The notes under the pieces are model-generated. The model saw only the letters and a program-made list of their open reading frames with translations. It did not search any database and was not told where the DNA came from. This document shows, in pieces, positions 55,785 through 63,706 of a DNA stretch of 64,000 nt. The stretch lies in the NCBI RefSeq assembly GCF_947090785.1, contig NZ_OX352320.1:3027001-3091000 (forward strand), given 5' to 3'. Made by a program: the position numbers and the translations under genes. Origin of the DNA: Rheinheimera sp. MM224. Its GTDB lineage: Bacteria > Pseudomonadota > Gammaproteobacteria > Enterobacterales > Alteromonadaceae. Numbering within the stretch: position 1 is the stretch's first letter; the number at the start of each line of letters is the position of its first letter.

Positions 55785-56627
55785 TCAGGCCCTTAACTTC
55801 ATAGGATCATTCGGCTGCAGGCGACGAATATGCGCCAGCTCTAGTTGCAGTTGCTGCATATCCGGAATATTAAAATCCCGTTCCAGCAAAGTCGGAAACA
55901 GACCATGATGCTGATAAGCTTCAGATAATAAAGCCCAGACCGGATCAGACACATCAGCACCGTGGGTATCAATCAATAAGCTGTCATGTTGGCGGTAATG
56001 CCCAGCGACATGACCATAGGCAATACGTTGTGTTGGCAGTCCTTTTAAGAACGCCAGAGCATCATAGCTGTGATTGACAGAATTAACGTAAATGTTATTC
56101 ACATCTAACAGCAGCTTACAGTCGGCCAACTCTAACACCGCATTGGTAAATTCAAGCTCCGTTAATTCCTGGCCAGGCGCTGCATAATAAGAGACGTTTT
56201 CGACGACCAACGGCTGCTCAAGAATATCCTGCACCATACGTATACGGTCAGCCACATAAACAGCGGCTTCTTCGGTGAAAGGAATAGGTAATAAATCGTA
56301 CAGATGCCCTGCTGCAGAACAATAGCTTAAGTGCTCACTGTAGAGCTTAATCTGATGCTCTTTTAAAAAGGCTTTGATTTGACGAACAAAATCCAGATCT
56401 AATGGATCAGGGCTACCTAAAGACAAAGACAAACCATGACAGATAAAAGGATAACGTTCAGTGAGCTGGCGAAATTTTTTCTGGTAGGTACCGCCATAAG
56501 GTAACCAGTTTTCTGGCGCCACTTCAAAAAAATCGATACTTGCTTGTTGCTGCTCTAATACAGCACTCAACATTTCTCGTCTCAGGCCTAAGCCCACGTG
56601 AGAAGCAGCTAAACCAAAATCAGACAT
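55785..56627 (-). CDS. hvfB: MNIO-type (DUF692) peptide-modifying enzyme HvfB/BufB
   Basis: Multinuclear non-haem iron oxidases of this family turn Cys residues of precursor peptides into oxazolone/thioamide-type groups. The 280-residue TIM-barrel protein has metal-ligand segments FFEVAPENW, ICHGLSLSLG, LYSEHLSYC, VENVSYYA, LLLDVNNIYVN, YGHVAGHY and DTHGADVSDPVW. AGGAG is 6 bases before the ATG. It lies after the Cys-rich precursor hvfA and before hvfC. Confidence 0.93.
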   Translation of the reverse strand: MSDFGLAASHVGLGLRREMLSAVLEQQQASIDFFEVAPENWLPYGGTYQKKFRQLTERYPFICHGLSLSLGSPDPLDLDFVRQIKAFLKEHQIKLYSEHLSYCSAAGHLYDLLPIPFTEEAAVYVADRIRMVQDILEQPLVVENVSYYAAPGQELTELEFTNAVLELADCKLLLDVNNIYVNSVNHSYDALAFLKGLPTQRIAYGHVAGHYRQHDSLLIDTHGADVSDPVWALLSEAYQHHGLFPTLLERDFNIPDMQQLQLELAHIRRLQPNDPMKLRA

Positions 56628-56643
56628 AAAGTCTCCTGAAAGC

Positions 56644-56669
56644 AGTCAGCCTGCGAGTGCAGGCTGACT
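56644..56669 (-). promoter_or_regulatory. Hairpin between hvfA and hvfB
   Basis: AGTCAGCCTGC and GCAGGCTGACT form a perfect 11-bp stem with a 4-base loop, in the 52-base gap. There is no T-run after it in the transcription direction. It likely protects the precursor message or reduces read-through to hvfB. Confidence 0.65.
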
Positions 56670-56679
56670 ATCTGTAGTA

Positions 56680-56997
56680 CTACGCAGCGCCACCGCACTT
56701 GCCTTCCCCACATTTAGCTTCTTTAGTTTTTTCTTTGTCTTTAGCGTCTTTTTTATCGCCGCCACATTTACCTTCACCACATTTAGCTTCTTTGTCTTTC
56801 GCTTTGTCTTCACCGCACTTGGCTTCTTTATCTTTGGCTTTGTCAGCACCACAAGAAGCTTCAGCGGACGCTAACTGGTAACCCGCATTCAGCTGTTCAG
56901 CAGAAAAAGGATTCGCATTTGCGCTTAAGCTCAGCGTAGCTAAAGAACCCAGCACTAAAGCACTGACGGCAACAGCAGTAGTTTTATTTGATTTCAT
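56680..56997 (-). CDS. hvfA: Cys-rich RiPP precursor peptide HvfA/BufA
   Basis: The 105-residue peptide starts MKSNKTTAVAVSALVLGSL, a Sec-type signal ending near SANANP, then FSAEQLNAGYQLASAEA and a Lys/Glu/Asp-rich C terminus with six Cys, all in KCG or SCG settings: EASCG, EAKCGED, EAKCGEG, GKCGGD, EAKCGEG, GKCGGA. EGKCG cores are the modified sites of Hvf/Buf copper-binding RiPPs. The ATG at 56997 has AAGGAA upstream. The longer frame from 57051 lacks this. Confidence 0.88.
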   Translation of the reverse strand: MKSNKTTAVAVSALVLGSLATLSLSANANPFSAEQLNAGYQLASAEASCGADKAKDKEAKCGEDKAKDKEAKCGEGKCGGDKKDAKDKEKTKEAKCGEGKCGGAA

Positions 56998-57078
56998 AAC
57001 GATGTTCCTTGTGGTTGCATTAAGTTGCATTGAGTAGACCTGCCCGGACACAAAAAAATTTCAGCACTTCGCTTTTTA

Positions 57079-57092
57079 TTGATATAAATCAG
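57079..57092. promoter_or_regulatory. FNR-like site in the hvfA / zinc-finger gene gap
   Basis: TTGATATAAATCAG matches nine of ten fixed positions of TTGATNNNNATCAA. A -10 TATAGT (57120-57125) lies downstream toward the zinc-finger gene, putting the site centre near -46. Confidence 0.45.
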
Positions 57093-57144
57093 GATAAGCA
57101 AAGACTCGCTGCTGCAGACTATAGTAATAAACGGGGAGTCGCAG

Positions 57145-57516
57145 ATGCAAACTAAAGATCAGAAGCCGCTGAAAATCAAACTGGAGGCTGAACTCGCTCA
57201 ACTAAGTCATGACATAATCACTGTCGTCACAGCGTCAAATCAGGAGGATTACAGCCAATTACGCCTTCTGTTGCTGACTCAGCCTCAAAGCCTTTGGCCT
57301 GAGCTTCTTGAAGGAAAAAGTTGTGGCATTCTCAAACAAAAGCAGCACCGACTGGAACAAGTACTGGCTGCTTTAGGTCAGTTTCAGATGGGGCTATTTG
57401 GCCTCTGTGCCCAATGCGACAGCGCCATAAGCCCTGAAGCACTGAACCATGACCCGGCAACTTTGCTTTGTGATCAATGCCTGAGTCAGAAAAGAAACGG
57501 AGTTAACATCAGCTAA
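57145..57516 (+). CDS. DksA/TraR-type C4 zinc-finger protein
   Basis: The 123-residue protein has a helical N-terminal part (about residues 1-85, heptad-like) and a C-terminal C4 zinc finger, GLCAQCDSAISPEAL and LLCDQCLSQKRN, as in DksA/TraR proteins that bind RNA polymerase. The coiled coil is shorter than in DksA and has no DxxDxA tip that I can see, so a polymerase role is not certain. GGGGAG lies 6 bases before the ATG. It diverges from hvfA. Confidence 0.75.
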   Translation: MQTKDQKPLKIKLEAELAQLSHDIITVVTASNQEDYSQLRLLLLTQPQSLWPELLEGKSCGILKQKQHRLEQVLAALGQFQMGLFGLCAQCDSAISPEALNHDPATLLCDQCLSQKRNGVNIS

Positions 57517-58475
57517 TCCACTTTAGTCATATTCAAAGCCCAGCCATACAAGCCTTCTGACGTATAAAAGGGCTCGATCTGAACCTGCTGCCATTCTAAT
57601 GCCGACAACTGAGCTTTAAGTTGCAGTACTTGAGATTCAGACCAACAGCAGTCTTTCTGCTCAGTTAATCTAAGCTTGTAACTCACTAATGATTGCTCCA
57701 AAGCTGTCATTTTTAACAACGCACCTGGCTGTAAGTTAGTGAGTAATGGAATAAAGTCGGCAGCAAAAGCGTTAAACCAGGCTTCATTGTTGCTGTTTAT
57801 ACAGTGTTGATAGAACTGCTGCACTTTTGCAATCAACTGCTGATTCAAAGCAGAAAAATGCACATCTGTTTTTAGCATCACTGCTTGTTTTATTTTTTGC
57901 TCAGCATACTCAAGTACTGAACAAGCGTCCTGAGTTAAAGTCAGCTGCACTAACACCATATCCAACAACTTAAGGCTGTTGTCTGTATCTTTAGATATAA
58001 AAGAGTTTGCATGATGTACCATGGCCTGAAAATGCCCGCCAGGTTTGAGTACCCGAAAAACTTGCTGAAATGCAGGCATAACCTGAGCATACTCAAAACC
58101 GAATTGGCTGACTGCTAAAGTAAAATAATCGGCTACAAAAGGCAGTTGTTCCGTTTGTGCTTTTGGATAAAAATTAATTTTTTGAAGAAGAGCAACCAAT
58201 TCAGGCTGAGATGAAAAATGCCTGACCGGATTTATATCTGCCGCATCCGTCGCGTAAACTTCACCTTGTACACTATGTTCATTCAGATAACTCTGGGCTG
58301 CAACGGCTAAAGAACCATTGCCAGTTGCAATATCAAGAATTTTACCCGCTGAATAATACCGGCTAAAACAGGACAGCCAAAACTGTTCAACCTCATCTTT
58401 GTAACCCGTGCTGTGGTGATCAACAAAACTATTCAGACTATGTGTGGTTTGCCAATACTGATCCCAATGGTGCAT
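57513..58475 (-). CDS. Class I SAM-dependent methyltransferase
   Basis: The 320-residue protein has the SAM loop ILDIATGNGSLAVAA near residue 47, then YATDAADINPV, QLPFVADYFTLAVSQFGFEY and VFRVLKPGGHFQAMVH. The C-terminal half is unfamiliar. Substrate is unknown. It converges with the zinc-finger gene, overlapping its stop by four bases. Confidence 0.85.
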   Translation of the reverse strand: MHHWDQYWQTTHSLNSFVDHHSTGYKDEVEQFWLSCFSRYYSAGKILDIATGNGSLAVAAQSYLNEHSVQGEVYATDAADINPVRHFSSQPELVALLQKINFYPKAQTEQLPFVADYFTLAVSQFGFEYAQVMPAFQQVFRVLKPGGHFQAMVHHANSFISKDTDNSLKLLDMVLVQLTLTQDACSVLEYAEQKIKQAVMLKTDVHFSALNQQLIAKVQQFYQHCINSNNEAWFNAFAADFIPLLTNLQPGALLKMTALEQSLVSYKLRLTEQKDCCWSESQVLQLKAQLSALEWQQVQIEPFYTSEGLYGWALNMTKVD

Positions 58476-58513
58476 TGAGTTGATCCTCGTTGAGCTTTTG
58501 CCAAATCTTGGTT

Positions 58514-58545
58514 AAAAAAAAAGCGGAACCTAAGTTCCGCTTTTT
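58514..58545. terminator. Terminator of the TonB-dependent receptor gene
   Basis: AAGCGGAAC and GTTCCGCTT pair around CTAA with A-run on one side and T-run on the other; on the reverse strand it ends the receptor gene. Confidence 0.93.
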
Positions 58546-58559
58546 ATCAACTTAACTTA

Positions 58560-61166
58560 TTAGAAGTTTTGTTGGAACTTCACATATGCAATGCGACCGT
58601 AGGCATCGTATAAGTTGAAGTTGTAGCTACGACCGTCGAATGGGATCAACTCAGGTTCTTTTGCAAACACGTTCTGAGCACCGATAGAGATTTTAGTGCC
58701 AGTGCTGAAAGAGTAACCAGCTTGAACGTCATGAGTTACCCACGTAGGAACGTGACCAGTTTTACTGAATCCGCCACCTGCAATAGGTTCAACATCAATG
58801 TACTGGTCGCCGATTAAGTTCAGGTTCCACGCGAAGTCAAAGTCGTTCAGTGAGTAAGTGTGGTTCAGAGTCGCACGACGCTGAGGTTCACCCATATCTT
58901 TCACTGTGTTACGACCACCATCAACTACGCTGTCAATACGGTGAGTAACTTGTAACGCTTGGTTGATACGACCATAAGAGCCAAAATCAAAGTTAGTGTT
59001 TACGTTTAAGTCAACACCGCTGATAGCCCATTCACCTTCGTTAGCATAACCCTGAGTGATCAGGTCGATGCCGCCGTTTGCTAAACGAGAAACACCTAAG
59101 CCAGCTGGGATTGGGTCGCCAGTTTGCTCACGAGTTAACAGAGTTTCTGCACCGAAGAAACGGATCAGGTTTTTGATTTTGATTTTGATATCATAGTAGT
59201 CAACAGAGAAGTTTAACCAGTCTGTTGGTTGATACGCAGCACCGATAGACAGCTGCTCAGATTCTTCTGAACTGATAGCTGGGTTCGCCATAGTGACAGC
59301 GCTAACCTGAACATCACAACCAGCGGCTAAGCCGAAGTTGATACAAGTTGGATCATCGCTGACAGTTGGGTTATCAGACGATGGTTTCTGAGTCAGGATA
59401 TCCAGTGTTGGAGCACGGAAACCTTCACCATAAGAAGCACGTAATACTAAATCTTCCAGCGCATCCCAACGGAAAGATACTTTTGGAGAGAAGTCATTAC
59501 CGTAGTCTGAGTATTTATCGTAACGACCTGCAACAGTCATCTCCAGACCTTCCAGCAATGGAACTAAAGTCTCAAGATAAGCTGATTTCAGATCACGGTC
59601 GCCACCAGCTGAGTTACCAGAAGAACCACCTACTACACCAGCTTCAGACAATGCGTCATATAAGTCAGCGTAAGTTTCTTTACGGTATTCAGCACCAACT
59701 ACAGCCTGGATAGTACCAGCAGACAGTTCAACTACATCAAACGCAGCAGAAGCAAAAGCTTCTTCCTGGTCAAATTTACCGATACGGCTGGTTGTTACGT
59801 TAAAGCCACTTAACATTTTTGCGTAAGCTTCACGATCAGCATCTGTAGTGAAACGCTCACCAAACGGGTCATTTACCATGTAGTCGCCGCTGTCGATTGC
59901 AGCACGGGCAGCTGAACCTAACAGGTAACCACGACCAATTTCATAGGTTTTAGATTGGTTTTTACGTACACCAAAATCTAAGTCAACTTCACCAACAGTA
60001 CCAGCTGCGCCTACTAAGAAGTCAGTAGTCCAGTTATCTACTTCGTTATCACGGTTGCCGATAGCAGCAAAACGGTGACGGAACTGAACTTCTGTATTGG
60101 CACCATTTGCCGCATCATAGAATGGGCTTAATGGGTTAGTTGGGTTGTTTGGGCTATCAGCAGACATAAATGCAGCTTCGCCAGCATCGTTTAATGATGG
60201 AGCATAACGACCAAACGACTTAGTTTTAGCAACTAATGTATGAGAGAAAATTTTCCAATCATCGTTGATTTGGTATTCAGCTTTTACGAAACCTGAAGTG
60301 TTGCTTGTTGAAGCTTCGTTCGCGTTAGTTGCGTTGAAGTTATAAGCACACAGACCGCTTGGTAAAGTGTAAAAGTTTTCGATGCCATTACACTCAGCTT
60401 CAGAAACAATTGATGTAAAACCAGCTGGTGATAACCAGTTATTACCGAAGCTTGAAGCACCTGGTTGAACCCATTTGTAATCACGTTCGAAAATGATGTC
60501 ACGGCTGTTCCATGATACACCACCGATTACAGAAGCTTTGTCACTTGAAGAACCAAATACTGCAGAACCTTCTTCACGGTCGCCGCCATCATCTGGCAGA
60601 CTGACTGTTGAAGCGCCCATACGGAATTCAGCACCGTTAAAATCTTTACGGGTGATGATGTTGATAACACCACCGATAGCGTCAGAACCGTATACTGCTG
60701 ATGCACCGTCAGACAGAATTTCAATACGCTCTACCGCAGCCATAGGGATAGAGTTTAAGTCCTGAGAGTTACCAGTTGATGGTGATTTTGGTAAACGACG
60801 ACCGTCAACTAAGATCAGTGAACGTTCAGCGCCTAAACCACGTAAGTCAACCTGGGAAATACCCTGAGCTGAACTACCTGATTGTGGGCGGAAAGAACCT
60901 GATGAGTTAAATGTAGTATTACGCAGTAAGTCAGATACAGAAGTTTGACCTGAGAAATCGATAGCAGCACGGTCGATTACAGTTACAGGTACAGCGCCTT
61001 CTAAATCAGTACGTTTGATACGAGAACCAGTAACTTCAATACGTTCTACGTCTTTTGCTTCTTCAGCGTCCTGTGCATTAACAGCACCAGTGAAAACAGC
61101 TGCAGAGGCGGCACCAAAAGCAACGGCTAAACGAACTGCTTTTGACAATTTATTATTTGTAAACAT
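58560..61166 (-). CDS. TonB-dependent outer-membrane receptor
   Basis: From the ATG at 61166 (GGGAG upstream) the 868-residue protein has a long signal peptide ending AVFTGAVNAQ, a TonB-box-like start (DVERIEVTGSRIKRT), plug domain (about residues 45-165: VTVIDRAAIDFSGQTSVSD, GAERSLILVDGRRLP, AVERIEILSDGASAVYGSDA) and a 22-strand-type barrel ending IAYVKFQQNF with a terminal Phe. GSRIKRTDLEG is typical of large Alteromonadales receptors for glycans or peptides; the ligand is unknown. It stands alone, with no adjacent transporter. Confidence 0.93.
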   Translation of the reverse strand: MFTNNKLSKAVRLAVAFGAASAAVFTGAVNAQDAEEAKDVERIEVTGSRIKRTDLEGAVPVTVIDRAAIDFSGQTSVSDLLRNTTFNSSGSFRPQSGSSAQGISQVDLRGLGAERSLILVDGRRLPKSPSTGNSQDLNSIPMAAVERIEILSDGASAVYGSDAIGGVINIITRKDFNGAEFRMGASTVSLPDDGGDREEGSAVFGSSSDKASVIGGVSWNSRDIIFERDYKWVQPGASSFGNNWLSPAGFTSIVSEAECNGIENFYTLPSGLCAYNFNATNANEASTSNTSGFVKAEYQINDDWKIFSHTLVAKTKSFGRYAPSLNDAGEAAFMSADSPNNPTNPLSPFYDAANGANTEVQFRHRFAAIGNRDNEVDNWTTDFLVGAAGTVGEVDLDFGVRKNQSKTYEIGRGYLLGSAARAAIDSGDYMVNDPFGERFTTDADREAYAKMLSGFNVTTSRIGKFDQEEAFASAAFDVVELSAGTIQAVVGAEYRKETYADLYDALSEAGVVGGSSGNSAGGDRDLKSAYLETLVPLLEGLEMTVAGRYDKYSDYGNDFSPKVSFRWDALEDLVLRASYGEGFRAPTLDILTQKPSSDNPTVSDDPTCINFGLAAGCDVQVSAVTMANPAISSEESEQLSIGAAYQPTDWLNFSVDYYDIKIKIKNLIRFFGAETLLTREQTGDPIPAGLGVSRLANGGIDLITQGYANEGEWAISGVDLNVNTNFDFGSYGRINQALQVTHRIDSVVDGGRNTVKDMGEPQRRATLNHTYSLNDFDFAWNLNLIGDQYIDVEPIAGGGFSKTGHVPTWVTHDVQAGYSFSTGTKISIGAQNVFAKEPELIPFDGRSYNFNLYDAYGRIAYVKFQQNF

Positions 61167-61281
61167 GTTTTTTCTCCCTGGACCACTATCTAGTGATTCT
61201 ATTTTTACGATGACCAACCTTTGCGGCGATTGGAACTCCGAACTTTTCGCAATCGAGGTGGACCCCGAAAACAACGACCCG

Positions 61282-61311
61282 ATAATAAACGCAATTTTTC
61301 AGCGTGGTCAA
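61282..61311 (-). promoter_or_regulatory. Promoter of the TonB-dependent receptor
   Basis: On the reverse strand TTGACC, 18 bases, TATTAT (five of six each). The start would be near 61275, giving a leader of about 108 bases. Confidence 0.65.
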
Positions 61312-61593
61312 CAGCTTTTACGGAACAAATTTGATCTGCTGTTGTCAACGAGTCCGACACCCCCCTATTTTTAAGCTATAAAATGGGGCTCCGCCTGATA
61401 CATTTTTAGGTTTTGTTCCTGTTAAGCCCCATAAAAACTGATTTTTCATTCAAATTCTGGTTACTTTTCAATCAAAATCAGTTTCCCCGTTAAATCTTCG
61501 GATTTTTTTGTAAACTTTACTCTACAAGCTATAAGTCAATTTTTTTCATTTATTCGTTGTGTAAAGACTGCAACTTCACGGGCAATATCAATA

Positions 61594-61622
61594 TTGCGCT
61601 TGGGTTGTAGCTGACTTATTAT
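61594..61622 (+). promoter_or_regulatory. Promoter of dinG
   Basis: TTGCGC, 17 bases, TATTAT. The inferred start (about 61629) coincides with the LexA-like box. Confidence 0.55.
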
Positions 61623-61628
61623 GAAACC

Positions 61629-61644
61629 CTGTTTTTTTATCCAG
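61629..61644. promoter_or_regulatory. LexA-like SOS box of dinG
   Basis: CTGTTTTTTTATCCAG fits CTGT-N8-ACAG with one mismatch, lies right at the inferred transcription start and 8 bases before the dinG ATG. dinG is an SOS gene in E. coli. Confidence 0.6.
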
Positions 61645-61652
61645 ATGTTTTA

Positions 61653-63704
61653 ATGCTTACTGATGCTTTAAAAACCCAAATTCGTGAAATTCACCAGCAG
61701 CTAAAAAGCAATCTGACGAATTACCAACCCCGCCCTGGTCAGAATAAAATGGTGGCTGAAATTGCCAATACCCTGGCTGGTAGCTACCACAGCTATGACA
61801 GAACACTATTGGTAGAAGCCGGCACTGGCACGGGTAAATCTTTGGCCTATTTAATGGCTGCTATTCCTTTTGCGTTAAAGCAGAAAAAAACATTGGTGAT
61901 AGCGACAGCGACCGTGGCTTTGCAAGAACAGCTGGTGCAAAAAGATTTACCCTTCTTCCTGAAATACAGCGGTCTTAAATTTGAATTCTGTTTGGTTAAA
62001 GGCAGGCAAAGGTATGCCTGTGTCGAAAAAATTCGCCAGCAATTACAACAGCCTGATTTATTACCTCTATTCCAAAGTACGGCGCCAGCTTCTTTATTAC
62101 AGCAATTGCTTAATAACTGGCAGCAACGCCATTGGCTGGGTGACAGAGACAGCTTAAAAGAGCCAATTGCAGATGAGCATTGGTATACCATAGCTTCTGA
62201 TCCTGCTCATTGCAGCAAAGCCAACCCTGTACATCATCAATGCCCTTTTCATTTAGCCAGAGCGGAAATAGAAGGCAGCACTGTATTAGTGGTCAATCAT
62301 GCATTGTTACTGGCTGATTTGGATGCAGGCTCGCAAATACTTCCACAGCCTGCTGATTGTATTTATGTCATAGATGAAGCCCATCATTTACCCGACAGCG
62401 GTCGTGATTTCTTTTCAGCCCATGCCCCGCTGAGTTTCCCGGCTCAGTATCTGGAAAAGCTAAAAAAGACCACTCAGCAACTGGCTGGTGTATTGCCGCA
62501 GCACGGCGCTATGACCGAAGTATTAAAACTGGATGAGCTGGCAAGCGACTTTTTGAAACAGCTCAAACCTGTGCAACATCAGATTGAACTGAATCAGCAG
62601 CACTGGTTTGCCAAAGAGCCGCATTACCGTTTTGCAGATGCCGCACTGCCGGAGACGTTTGCCTCCAATGCAGACCAATTGGCCGAATTGAGTGGCAAAG
62701 CGTTATCCGCTATAGAGAAACTGCAACAGTTTTTATCTGAAGCGGCCACTGAACATAAAGTAGCGACTAAGCTGGTATTGCCACTGCAGTTTGAACTCAC
62801 AGCGATAGAGCATAGATTTGAGCATCAATCGGAACTGTGGCGTTTGTATTCAGTCCCGCAGCAAAAACATGTGAATCAGGCACGCTGGGTGGCTATGGAT
62901 CAAAAAGAGCTTCAGCAAAGCAGCGCTTATGCCAGCCCTTTGTCGGTGAGTTTTTTACTGGACGATTTATTATTTAGTCAGGCCTTTGCCACCATACTCT
63001 GTTCTGCCACCTTAACGACCCTGAATAGTTTTGACTATATCAAACAGGAGTTGGGACTTTCCCAGCACCCGGGTTTGCAAACACTCAAAGTCGACTCACC
63101 CTTTGATTACCAAAACAAAGCCAGCCTGCTGTTACCAAAAATGCAGACTGACCCCAGCAGTGATGCCTTTACCGATGAGCTAATAGCAAAACTGCCACAG
63201 TACATGGATAAAAAAGCCGGTAATCTGCTGCTGTTTGCGTCTTATTGGCAGATGCAAAAAGTCGTAGAGGCTTTGAGAGCTAACGGCTGGTCTTTTTTAG
63301 TGCAGGGCGAAGCGTCCCGTCAGTCGTTGTTAGAACTTCATGCTATGAAGGTACAAGCAGGCGAAGGCAGTATTTTATGTGGTACCCAGAGTTTTTCTGA
63401 AGGTTTGGATTTACCCGGTGCTTTGCTGACGAATCTGGTGATCACTAAATTGCCTTTTGCCGTGCCCTCTTCGCCTCTGGAAGAAGCTTTATCTGAAGCT
63501 ATTACCAAACGCGGTGGAAATCCGTTTTTGCAAATGACAGTGCCAGCCACAGCACGAAAACTGGTGCAGGCCTGTGGTAGACTGCTGCGTCAGGAAATGG
63601 ATCATGGCCGAATTGTGATTTTAGACAGACGCTTAGTGACCAAAACTTACGGCAAGGCCATGCTCAAAGCTTTGCCTCCCTTTTCACAAACTATTGAAGA
63701 GTAA
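61653..63704 (+). CDS. dinG: ATP-dependent DNA helicase DinG
   Basis: DinG is an XPD-like 5'-3' helicase that unwinds R-loops and D-loops and aids replication past transcription. The 683-residue protein has Walker A in VEAGTGTGKSLAYLM, DEAH in YVIDEAHHLPDS, and C-terminal helicase motifs in GTQSFSEGLDLPGALL and QACGRLLRQEMDHGRIVILDRR (seen as QACGRLLRQ). The iron-sulfur region has Cys in RYACVEK, HCSKANP and HHQCPF, but the fourth position is Asn. E. coli DinG is 716 residues. Confidence 0.93.
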   Translation: MLTDALKTQIREIHQQLKSNLTNYQPRPGQNKMVAEIANTLAGSYHSYDRTLLVEAGTGTGKSLAYLMAAIPFALKQKKTLVIATATVALQEQLVQKDLPFFLKYSGLKFEFCLVKGRQRYACVEKIRQQLQQPDLLPLFQSTAPASLLQQLLNNWQQRHWLGDRDSLKEPIADEHWYTIASDPAHCSKANPVHHQCPFHLARAEIEGSTVLVVNHALLLADLDAGSQILPQPADCIYVIDEAHHLPDSGRDFFSAHAPLSFPAQYLEKLKKTTQQLAGVLPQHGAMTEVLKLDELASDFLKQLKPVQHQIELNQQHWFAKEPHYRFADAALPETFASNADQLAELSGKALSAIEKLQQFLSEAATEHKVATKLVLPLQFELTAIEHRFEHQSELWRLYSVPQQKHVNQARWVAMDQKELQQSSAYASPLSVSFLLDDLLFSQAFATILCSATLTTLNSFDYIKQELGLSQHPGLQTLKVDSPFDYQNKASLLLPKMQTDPSSDAFTDELIAKLPQYMDKKAGNLLLFASYWQMQKVVEALRANGWSFLVQGEASRQSLLELHAMKVQAGEGSILCGTQSFSEGLDLPGALLTNLVITKLPFAVPSSPLEEALSEAITKRGGNPFLQMTVPATARKLVQACGRLLRQEMDHGRIVILDRRLVTKTYGKAMLKALPPFSQTIEE

Positions 63705-63706
63705 AG

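Larger units (their letters stand above)
61167..61652. other. 486-base gap between the receptor gene and dinG
   Basis: It holds the receptor promoter with a ~110-base leader, a central stretch (61312-61590) with no feature I recognise, and the dinG promoter with LexA-like box. Confidence 0.6.
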
